Made by a program: the position numbers and the translations under genes. Below the pieces are notes generated by a model, which searched no databases, was not told where the DNA came from, and worked only from the letters and a program-made list of their open reading frames with translations. This document shows positions 57,264-64,000 of a DNA stretch of 64,000 bases, piece after piece (position 1 is the stretch's first letter; every line of letters begins with the position of its first letter). Origin of the DNA: JAXLYE01 sp046351595 (lineage in GTDB: Bacteria > Myxococcota_A > Polyangia > Palsa-1104 > JAEUJZ01); assembly GCA_046351595.1 (NCBI GenBank), contig JAXLYE010000001.1:1426001-1490000 (forward strand). Direction: 5' to 3'.

Positions 57264-58994
57264 TCAGGGCCGCTCGGTCCGGGGACCGAGGAGCTCGCAG
57301 GCGCGGCTGGCGCGGCTGGCGAGCGCGGGCTGACCGAGCTTGCCGTAGGCGCTGGCCAGGCCGCAGTGCACGCTGGGGTCGAAGGGGCTGGTGTAGATCG
57401 CGGCCTCCAGCGTGGGCACGGCCTTGCGCAGGTCGCCTTTGCGCAGGTAGGCGGTGCCCAGCGCCGCGCTGAGCCCGGCCAGGTCGGGGTACAGCTCGCG
57501 CGCCGGCTCGAGCGCCGCCGCGGCGCGGTCGTTGTCCCCGAGGTCGAGGTAGGTGCGCCCGAGCTTGAGCGCGATCAGCGGGTGCGCGCCGCCGAGCAGC
57601 GCCTGCGCCTTCTCGTACTCGACGGCCGCTGCGGCCAGCCGCCGCCGCGTGCGCAGGAGGCCGCCCAGGCGCATGAAGCCGCGCGCCTTGGGGTCGGTGA
57701 TCTCGCCGCTGTCGTCCTCGTCGCCGGGGGCCTGCGCCTTCTTGCTGGCCTGGCCGCCCGGTCCCGCCGCCTTCTTGAAGCGCAGCTTGTCGGTGTAAAG
57801 GACGCCGCGCGCCCGCAGCTTGCGGCCCTTGAGCCACGCCTTCCAGCCGCGCTCGAACTCGGCGAACGACGCCCCGTACACCGCCGCGACGGCGCGCAGG
57901 TCCTGCGCCCCCTGCGACAGGTCCTTGATGACGGCGCGCAGCCCGGCCCAGCCGAACCTGCCGTGCAGGAACTCGACCGCGGAGTAGACCTCGGCGAAGG
58001 CCAGCGCCGTGTCCTCCTGCGACGGCAGCTTGGCCATCGACGGCGACATCTGCTCGAAGGTGATGAAGCGCTTCTTCTGCACCGCCTGCGCGAGCAGGCT
58101 CTCCAGCGTCGGCGACAGCCCGCCGCCCGAGGCGCCGCGCCAGCGCCGCTCCTCGAACTTGGCCAGGCCCTCGTGCAGCCAGATCGGGACGGTGTTGCGC
58201 GAGACGCGCGAGATGATGAAGTGCGCGTACTCGTGCGTCAGCGTGTCGACCCACGGGTAGCCGCGCACCAGCGCCTTGGGCGAGACGATCATCAGGCGGT
58301 TCCACTTGCACAGCGCGATGGTGCCGCTGGTCTCGATCTCCTGCAGCGTCAGCGTCGAAACCCGGGCCAGGTCGGCGACCTCGTCGTAGATCTCGACGCG
58401 CACCGGGGCCCCGGGCAGCGCCGCGTCGCTCGCCCCGCCCGTGCTGCTCGGGGCCGGAGCCGGCGCCGCGTCCGGCCCGACGCCGCCGAAGTCCTGGGCC
58501 AGCGCCAGCCGCGCCTTCTCCAGCGCCTCGCCGGCGTAGGGGATGAGCACCTCGTCCTTGCCGCGGCGGTAGCGGAAGATGAAGTGGCCGCCCGGCGAGC
58601 GCGCCTCGACGAAGCCGCGCGTCACCGCCGCCGTCGACGCCGCGAGGTCGGCCAGGCCGCGCACCTCCTGCGCCTCGCCGTTCTGCAGCTTGGCCTTTTC
58701 CAGCCCCGACTTCAGGCGCTCGGCCGCGGCCTCGTACTCGCCGCGCAGGAACAGCAGCTCGCCCTGCAAGAGCTCGACCTCGGGGTCGCGCGCCCGGCTG
58801 GCCAAGAGCGGCTGCAGCGCCGCGTACGCCTCTTCGACGCGCCACTCGTGGATGAGCAGCCGCACCCGCAGCAGCGCCTCGTCGCGCGGCCGCCCCGTCG
58901 CCGCCGGCCCGACGAAGGCAAGCACGACCGCGGCCACCAGGCCCATGAGCCAGACGCGCGCGAGCCGCCGCGCCGGTCGGGTGCGGCCGCTCAT
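57264..58994 (-). CDS. Peptidase MA-like zinc metalloprotease with TPR repeats
   Basis: 576 residues. N-terminal signal or anchor (about 12-34, VWLMGLVAAVVLAFVGPAA), TPR-like helices (about 40-120), a gluzincin-type active site HEYAH with downstream LHEGLAKF (about 255-285), and C-terminal TPRs (about 420-560: ALKLGRTYLDLGDNDRAAAAL). This order (TPR, peptidase MA, TPR) is found in several bacterial envelope proteins. Its start overlaps the DUF4175 stop by 4 bases, so both belong to one operon. Substrate unknown. Confidence 0.8.
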   Translation of the reverse strand: MSGRTRPARRLARVWLMGLVAAVVLAFVGPAATGRPRDEALLRVRLLIHEWRVEEAYAALQPLLASRARDPEVELLQGELLFLRGEYEAAAERLKSGLEKAKLQNGEAQEVRGLADLAASTAAVTRGFVEARSPGGHFIFRYRRGKDEVLIPYAGEALEKARLALAQDFGGVGPDAAPAPAPSSTGGASDAALPGAPVRVEIYDEVADLARVSTLTLQEIETSGTIALCKWNRLMIVSPKALVRGYPWVDTLTHEYAHFIISRVSRNTVPIWLHEGLAKFEERRWRGASGGGLSPTLESLLAQAVQKKRFITFEQMSPSMAKLPSQEDTALAFAEVYSAVEFLHGRFGWAGLRAVIKDLSQGAQDLRAVAAVYGASFAEFERGWKAWLKGRKLRARGVLYTDKLRFKKAAGPGGQASKKAQAPGDEDDSGEITDPKARGFMRLGGLLRTRRRLAAAAVEYEKAQALLGGAHPLIALKLGRTYLDLGDNDRAAAALEPARELYPDLAGLSAALGTAYLRKGDLRKAVPTLEAAIYTSPFDPSVHCGLASAYGKLGQPALASRASRACELLGPRTERP

Positions 58995-61900
58995 CGGATC
59001 AGCTCCTCGTAGTAGCGGCGCACCTGCTCGCGGTACTCGGACGGCGCCTCGCGCTTGGCCGCGTCGAGCAGGTCCTGCCGGAACTCCTTGGGCGCGCGGT
59101 ACTCGTCGACGCCGGGGATCTTCACCGGCTCGCGCTCCGAGCGCATGCCCGCGCCCTCGTTGCGCGGCCGCCGCGCCTCCTGCATGTCGCGGCGCAGCTG
59201 CCCGAGCTGCTCCAGCGCCTGCCCCTGCGCCGACGACGCGCCGCGCGGCTGCAGCCGCTTGAGCTCGCCCTCGGACTGCTCCATGAATCCGGTCGCCTTG
59301 CGCAGGCCCTCGGGCGCCTCCTGCGCCAGCTGCTCCAGCCGCGGCGCGTCCTTGGACTCGCGCGCCCGCTTGCCGAGCTCGCGCCCGAGCTCGCTGACGC
59401 GCTTGCGCAGCGCCTCCTCCTGCGCGCGCAGCTCGCCGAGCTGCTGGCGCTCGGCCGGGCTCAGCACCTCCTCCGGCCGCGGCAGCGCGCGCGCGATCTC
59501 GTTGACGAGGTCACGCGCCTGCGGCCGCGCCTGCTCGAGCTTGGCCCGCGAGCGCGACAGCCGCACCTTGAGCCCCCAGCGCGAGGCCTGCTCCTCGCCG
59601 CGGACCTCTTCCTCGAGGCGCCCGAGCGACTGCTCGGCCTCGCTCGCCATGGCCTTCGCCTCGTCGAGGTCGCCCTGCTCGACCATGCGCTGCAGGTCGT
59701 CCAGGCGCTTCTGGACTTTGTCCATCTCGTCGGTGCCCCACGGCCCGAGCGGCGCTACGTCCACGCCCTCGAGCGTCTTGCGCAGCTTCTGGATGTCGGC
59801 CGAGAGCCGCTTGGACAGCGCCTCGACGCGGTCGCGCAGCACCTGGCGCGTGCGCGCCGCCGCCGACTGCCGCACCGCGTCGGTGCGCTGCCTGAGCTCC
59901 TCTTGATCGTGGGCCAGGTCCGCGACCTTGCCTTCCAGCTCGCTCAGCGCCTTCTCCTCGGCGCTGAAGCGCTCGCGGCGGAAGCCGCGCAGGCCGTGCT
60001 CCAGCCCCTTGACCAGGCCGTCGAGCGCCTGCGACATGCGGTTGAGCTCTTCCTGTGCCTTGTGCACGTCGCCCTTGTTGATCAGGTCGCGCAGGCGGTC
60101 GAGGCGGCTCTGCATGTCGCTCTGGCCGAGCGCCTCGCGGTTCATGAACTCGTCGGGCAGCTCGCCCTGCATGGCGCGCGCCTTGTCGATGAGCTCGGCC
60201 ATGCGCCGCTCGAAGGCGCGCAGCTCGCGCTCCAGCTCCTTGCGCAGCGCCTCGGAGGGGTGCTTGCCGTACTCGGCGAGCATCTGCTTCATGCGGTCGC
60301 GGAGCTGCGACATCTCATCGCTGATGGCCAGAAGCTCCTCCAGCCGCTTCTGCCCGATCAGGTCGTCGAGCAGCAGCGTGTCGCGCTCGACCTCGCCGAC
60401 GTGGCGGTCGTTGTGCTGGGCGACGTCCTTGTCCTTCACGGCGCCGCCGCGCCCGCGCCGCTCGCGCCCCTTGCGCAGCTCGCCGAGCACGACCTCCTCG
60501 TCCTGGGTGAGCTTGCCGAGGCGGCGGCCGAGCTCCTGCAGCGCGCCGAGCAGGTCCTTGTTGCCGCCGATGCGCGCGCCCTCCTGCTGCACCCGCCCGA
60601 CCTGCAAGAGGAACGCCTCGGTCTTGCGGTGGGCGCCGAGCGCCTGCTCCTGCAGCGGCGGCGGCAGCTCGCTCACGTGGCCGGCGAGCGCGCGCTGCAG
60701 CTCGATGCGATCGCCCAGGAGGTGCACGGCCAGGTCGCGCAGCTGCTCCTGGCTGGTCAGCAGCGCCTCCTGCCGATCGCGCGGGCTCAGGATGCGCAGC
60801 GAGTACTCGCGCGAGCGGCCGACGTTGGGACCGCTGACGGTGTCGAGGTCGCGCGCCTCGACGTAGTAGGTCACGCGGCTGCCCGGCGGCAGCTCGAGCT
60901 CGGCCAGCTCCCACTCGATCTTGGCGGCGATGGTGCGCAGCGGCGCGGCGTGCGCCGGCTTGCTCGCGCCGGCTGCGGGCTCGGGCTTTCGCGCCTCGCC
61001 GGCCGAGCGCAGGCGCTTGCGGCGCTCGGGCGACTTGTCGACGCGGTAGACGAGGTCGATGTCGCCCAGGCCGAGGTCGTCCTCGGCGCTGTAGGCGAGC
61101 TCGATGCGGCGCATGCCGGTGACCTCGAGGTCGTCGGCGGGCGCGAACAGATCGATGCGCGGCGGGTTGTCGACCTCGATGTCGATGCGGTGGCCGCCGC
61201 TCTCGCGCACGACGTCGCGCGGGCCGCGCTCGATGATGAAGTAGTAGTGGCCGGGGCCGCTCACGGTGAAGCCGGTGGCGAGCAGCGGGTGGGGCAGGCC
61301 CTCGGTGCCGCGGCTGTGGTCGTGGCGCTCGCGCAGGATCTGCACCGGCTGCGTCTTGTCGACAGGCTCCTTACCGGCGGGCTCCTTGCCGGCGGGCTCC
61401 TTGCCGGCGGGCTCCTTGCCGGCGGCCGGGGCCGCACCGCTGGCGGCGACCGTCGGGCGCATGGACAGGACGAGCTGCGCGCGCTCCAGCCGGCCGAGCG
61501 CGCGCGCCTCGATGCGCACCTGGGTGCCGGGCAGCGCGACCACGTCGCCGGACGAGCTCGGGATCGAGCGCGGCGCCAGGCCCGTGTACGCCGGATAGGT
61601 CAAAAGGAGCCGCACGTCGCCGAGCAGCGGCTCGGCGCTCACCTGCACCGGCTGCTGCCGCGGCAGCGAGGTGACGTGGCGCCAGCCGCTCACAAGCGAC
61701 AGCGGCGCCAGGCGCGCCCACAGGATCACGCCGCACAGCACCGCGACGGCGATGGCGGCGGCCTGGCGCACCGGCCGCATGTCGACCAGCTGCTCGGCCG
61801 ACAGGGTCGCGGCCGCGGCGGCGGTGCGGCGGCACAGCTCGTCGACCAGGGCGCGGGTGACGCCCGCCACCCCGGCGTCCGGCTCGGCCGCGAGCTGCAC

Positions 61901-62236
61901 CGCCGACAGGAGATCGCTGCGCAGGTCGGGCGCCCGGTCGCCGATGTAGCGGGCCACGGCCTCGTCGCTGCGCTGCTGGCCGAAGGCGCGCATGCCGATC
62001 AGCCCGAGCGCCGACAGGGTCCCGACCAGCCACGCGGTCCCGAGCGGCAGCCAGATCACCGACGGTCCGACGAGCGCGGCGGCGGTGACCAGGGCCAGCC
62101 CCGAGCCGGCCGTCGCCGCCGCCCACAGGAGCGACCCGCGCAAGAGCTCTCGCGCCCGCAGCCGTCGTCGCACACGCGCGAGCAGCGGCGCGAGACCGGG
62201 CAGGCGCCGCTCGGACGGATTTGAAGACGCGGGCAT
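58991..62236 (-). CDS. DUF4175-family large membrane protein
   Basis: 1081 residues. Two or three N-terminal transmembrane helices (about 30-85 and 165-185), a periplasmic beta-rich segment (about 195-460) containing a KEPAG pentapeptide repeat (about residues 275-295, encoded by a 15-bp tandem repeat near 61370-61425), then a long charged coiled-coil region (about 520-1040, repeated Arg/Glu/Leu heptads). This is the layout of the DUF4175 (TIGR02302-like) proteins, often linked to envelope function. The start MPASSNPSERR is preferred over an upstream Met that reads through the promoter region. Heads an operon with the peptidase-MA gene. Confidence 0.82.
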   Translation of the reverse strand: MPASSNPSERRLPGLAPLLARVRRRLRARELLRGSLLWAAATAGSGLALVTAAALVGPSVIWLPLGTAWLVGTLSALGLIGMRAFGQQRSDEAVARYIGDRAPDLRSDLLSAVQLAAEPDAGVAGVTRALVDELCRRTAAAAATLSAEQLVDMRPVRQAAAIAVAVLCGVILWARLAPLSLVSGWRHVTSLPRQQPVQVSAEPLLGDVRLLLTYPAYTGLAPRSIPSSSGDVVALPGTQVRIEARALGRLERAQLVLSMRPTVAASGAAPAAGKEPAGKEPAGKEPAGKEPVDKTQPVQILRERHDHSRGTEGLPHPLLATGFTVSGPGHYYFIIERGPRDVVRESGGHRIDIEVDNPPRIDLFAPADDLEVTGMRRIELAYSAEDDLGLGDIDLVYRVDKSPERRKRLRSAGEARKPEPAAGASKPAHAAPLRTIAAKIEWELAELELPPGSRVTYYVEARDLDTVSGPNVGRSREYSLRILSPRDRQEALLTSQEQLRDLAVHLLGDRIELQRALAGHVSELPPPLQEQALGAHRKTEAFLLQVGRVQQEGARIGGNKDLLGALQELGRRLGKLTQDEEVVLGELRKGRERRGRGGAVKDKDVAQHNDRHVGEVERDTLLLDDLIGQKRLEELLAISDEMSQLRDRMKQMLAEYGKHPSEALRKELERELRAFERRMAELIDKARAMQGELPDEFMNREALGQSDMQSRLDRLRDLINKGDVHKAQEELNRMSQALDGLVKGLEHGLRGFRRERFSAEEKALSELEGKVADLAHDQEELRQRTDAVRQSAAARTRQVLRDRVEALSKRLSADIQKLRKTLEGVDVAPLGPWGTDEMDKVQKRLDDLQRMVEQGDLDEAKAMASEAEQSLGRLEEEVRGEEQASRWGLKVRLSRSRAKLEQARPQARDLVNEIARALPRPEEVLSPAERQQLGELRAQEEALRKRVSELGRELGKRARESKDAPRLEQLAQEAPEGLRKATGFMEQSEGELKRLQPRGASSAQGQALEQLGQLRRDMQEARRPRNEGAGMRSEREPVKIPGVDEYRAPKEFRQDLLDAAKREAPSEYREQVRRYYEELIR

Positions 62237-62487
62237 GGCTGGCGGTATTATTCCCGACTGGTGGTGCACCTGGAAAGGGCCGCGCCCCGCTGGCGAGGCA
62301 GGAAAGCGCACGCGAACCGCCGGTTAAACCTGATAACGTTGCTACACGCAGGGCGTGTGAATGGCAGACCACAGGGTCCGTCGATCGCAGCACGCACCGA
62401 GCTGGAGCCGCACCGGGCACCGGACATCAAATACCGGGCCGGGGCGATCGGCCGGGCGCAGCGAGCGGACTCGGGACATGACGACCT

Positions 62488-63198
62488 TTGGCGAACCAAG
62501 ACGCACCCAAATCCAACGTGATCCCGCTGCGACCGGGCACAGCGCCGCTGCCCGCCGGCCCGAAGCTCGACGACAAGGCCGCGGACCGGGCGGCCGAGGC
62601 CGAGGTCATCGAGCGGGCGCGGCGCGGCGACCAGCAGGCGTTCCGGACGCTGGTCGAGCGGTACCAGCGCCGGGTGTTCTCGCTGGCGCTCGGCATCCTG
62701 AAGAACCCCGACGAGGCGCGAGACGTGTCGCAGGAGGCGTTCCTCAAGGCGCACCGCCACCTCGGGACGTTCCAGGGCTCGGCGAGCTTCTACACCTGGA
62801 TCTACCGGATCACCGTGAACCTGTGCATCGACCTGCGCCGCAAGGCCGGGCGCGATCACGCCGAGTTCGACGAGAAGCTCTTGCCGCGCGACGTCGGCGG
62901 GCCGGCGGCCTCGGTGTCGCCGCAGCGGCTGTCCTTCGACCCGCAGCGGGCGCTGCACAACACCGAGCTGCGCAAGCGCATGATGGCGGCGCTGCAGGAG
63001 CTGTCCGAGGTGCACCGCTCGGTGCTGCTTCTGCGCGAGGTCGAGGGGCTGTCCTACAAGGAGATCGCCGAGACGCTCGGCTGCCCCGAGGGCACGGTGA
63101 TGAGCCGGCTGTTCCACGCGCGCCAGAAGATGCAGGAGCTCCTGCGCGACTTCGTCGACTTTGATACGAGCACCAAGGAGGGGGCCCCGCGGGCCTAG
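62488..63198 (+). CDS. ECF-type RNA polymerase sigma factor
   Basis: 236 residues. Region 2 (GDQQAFRTLVERYQRRVFSLALGILKN ... DVSQEAFLKAHRHLGTFQ ... FYTWIYRITVNLCIDLRR) and region 4 (LSEVHRSVLLLREVEGLSYKEIAETLGCPEGTVMSRLFHARQKM) are complete, as in the RpoE/SigW group. The start is a TTG at 62488; a GTG at 62518 is an alternative, and neither has a clear ribosome site. Cotranscribed with an anti-sigma-like gene 6 bases downstream. Confidence 0.92.
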   Translation: MANQDAPKSNVIPLRPGTAPLPAGPKLDDKAADRAAEAEVIERARRGDQQAFRTLVERYQRRVFSLALGILKNPDEARDVSQEAFLKAHRHLGTFQGSASFYTWIYRITVNLCIDLRRKAGRDHAEFDEKLLPRDVGGPAASVSPQRLSFDPQRALHNTELRKRMMAALQELSEVHRSVLLLREVEGLSYKEIAETLGCPEGTVMSRLFHARQKMQELLRDFVDFDTSTKEGAPRA

Positions 63199-63204
63199 CG
63201 CAAC

Positions 63205-63741
63205 ATGACCAGGGACATCGCCTCGCGCGACGAACTGTTACACAAGCTGCACGACGGCGAGCTGCCGGCGGAGGAGGCCGAGGCGCTTCGCGCCGAGCTC
63301 TCTGCCGAGGAAGAGCAGCAGCTCCTCGCGCTCGGCGACCTCGGCGCGCTCGTGCGCAACAGCGTGAGCGCCGAGGTCGACGGGCAGCCGCCCGAGCTGT
63401 GGACCGATCTGTGGGCGGGCATCGAGCAGAAGCTCGAGCCGGCACAGGCGGCACCGCAGACCGCGACGCCGGCGCCGGCCGCGGCACCGCCCGCGGACAA
63501 GGTGCTGCCGCTGCGGCGGCGGATGATGGTGCGCATCACCGCCGCGGTCTCGGCGGCGGCGGTGGCGGCGTCGCTGCTCCTGTGGGTGCGGCCGCTGCCG
63601 GTGTCGAACCGCTGCGACGTCGAGGAGCTCGAGGTCGCGGGCTCGAGCGCCATGGTCCTGACCGTGCCCGACGACCGCGGCGACACCACGACGCTGATCT
63701 GGTTCGAGCACCAACAAGAAGACGAATGGGAGAGCCTGTGA
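63205..63741 (+). CDS. Membrane-bound anti-sigma-like factor
   Basis: 178 residues. The short acidic N-terminal domain (DELLHKLHDGELPAEEAEALRAEL) resembles anti-sigma domains with the Leu/Asp pattern, then a Pro/Ala linker, one transmembrane helix (about 108-128, ITAAVSAAAVAASLLLWV) and a small extracytoplasmic domain. No HxxxCxxC zinc site. It lies 6 bases after the sigma factor gene, so it probably holds that sigma until an envelope signal arrives. Stop overlaps the next ATG (TGATG). Confidence 0.8.
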   Translation: MTRDIASRDELLHKLHDGELPAEEAEALRAELSAEEEQQLLALGDLGALVRNSVSAEVDGQPPELWTDLWAGIEQKLEPAQAAPQTATPAPAAAPPADKVLPLRRRMMVRITAAVSAAAVAASLLLWVRPLPVSNRCDVEELEVAGSSAMVLTVPDDRGDTTTLIWFEHQQEDEWESL

Positions 63742-64000
63742 TGCCTGGCCGAACGTCTGTTCTTTCCGTGCTGGGCGGCGCGGTCCTTCTTGCGGCGGGG
63801 CTCTGCGCCGTCGAGCGCCCGGCCGCGGCCGACCCCGGCGACGCGGCGTGCACGGTGCGCGTCATCCACGCCAAGAAGACCGGCGAGTTCGATAAAGAGC
63901 TCGAGTCGCTGCGGCCGCAGTTCACCAAGCCGCCGCTCGACTCGTTCAAGGGCTTCAGCCTGCTCAAGAAGCACGAGCTCCAGCTCAAGCCCGGCGCCGA
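63741..64000 (+). CDS. Exported protein, 3' partial
   Basis: Open to the right edge (86 codons). Begins MPGRTSVLSVLGGAVLLAAGLC, a clear signal peptide cleaved near AAADPGD. The mature part (CTVRVIHAKKTGEFDKELESLRPQF) is not recognised. ATG overlaps the anti-sigma stop by one base, so it is the third gene of the ECF operon and perhaps its regulated or sensed component. Confidence 0.65.
   Translation, partial: MPGRTSVLSVLGGAVLLAAGLCAVERPAAADPGDAACTVRVIHAKKTGEFDKELESLRPQFTKPPLDSFKGFSLLKKHELQLKPGA

Noticed and set aside
56632..57333. Plus-strand frame over the 21-bp repeats
   Set aside because: Translates as repeated RVRAVPP-type low-complexity sequence, and it overlaps the peptidase gene on the other strand.

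Overview
The window is a GC-rich bacterial chromosome segment, most likely from a myxobacterium-like member of Myxococcota/Deltaproteobacteria. The grounds are very GC-rich codon use, lipoproteins and Cys-rich secreted proteins, an AgmX/PglI-like C-terminal domain, a DUF4175 operon, and a sterol reductase of the ERG4/ERG24 type, which is rare in bacteria but known in myxobacteria. The taxon is an inference from content only.

Layout. (1) 1-10531: one tightly overlapping plus-strand operon for a cytoplasmic group 3b-type [NiFe] hydrogenase: 4Fe-4S beta subunit (5' end cut by the window), cyclic-nucleotide-binding-like protein, FAD/[2Fe-2S] gamma subunit, small and large subunits. It continues with the maturation protease, a HypA-like protein without zinc-finger cysteines, and HypF, HypC, HypD and HypE. 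No hypB is present. (2) 10.7-31.4 kb: ordinary chromosomal genes: a saccharopine-dehydrogenase-like oxidoreductase, an NHL-type lipoprotein, an AgmX-like protein, a Cys-rich lipoprotein, uvrB, a NodB-domain deacetylase, a roughly 1300-residue repeat protein, a COG2509-type flavoprotein, a methyltransferase, a haem-motif lipoprotein and a sterol reductase. (3) 31562-43053: an integrated element of about 11.5 kb, bounded by a 13-bp direct repeat. It sits inside a palindromic, REP/terminator-like sequence between the convergent sterol reductase and recA genes. It carries a tyrosine integrase, a GGDEF / small membrane protein / HTH-methyltransferase operon, a small HTH regulator, a region of GCGTTCGCG repeats, a zinc-ribbon coiled-coil membrane protein, and an AT-rich two-gene operon. 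That operon encodes a calcineurin-type phosphoesterase fused to a P-loop NTPase, and an AAA-like/TPR partner. It is the best candidate in the window for an undescribed system, possibly anti-phage. (4) 43.1-64 kb: a chromosomal block rich in repair and stress genes: recA, thpR, an RpoH-type sigma factor, a NUDIX hydrolase, trxA, recD2, tRNA-Pro(GGG), recN, a DUF4175/peptidase-MA operon, and an ECF sigma/anti-sigma operon running off the right edge.

Working together: the hydrogenase structural genes and their own maturation set form one transcription unit. The NTPase pair in the element has a 1-nt gap and a composition unlike the host, so it probably acts and moves as one module. The integration site can be rebuilt from the two ends: joining the flanks restores two exact 24-bp inverted arms.
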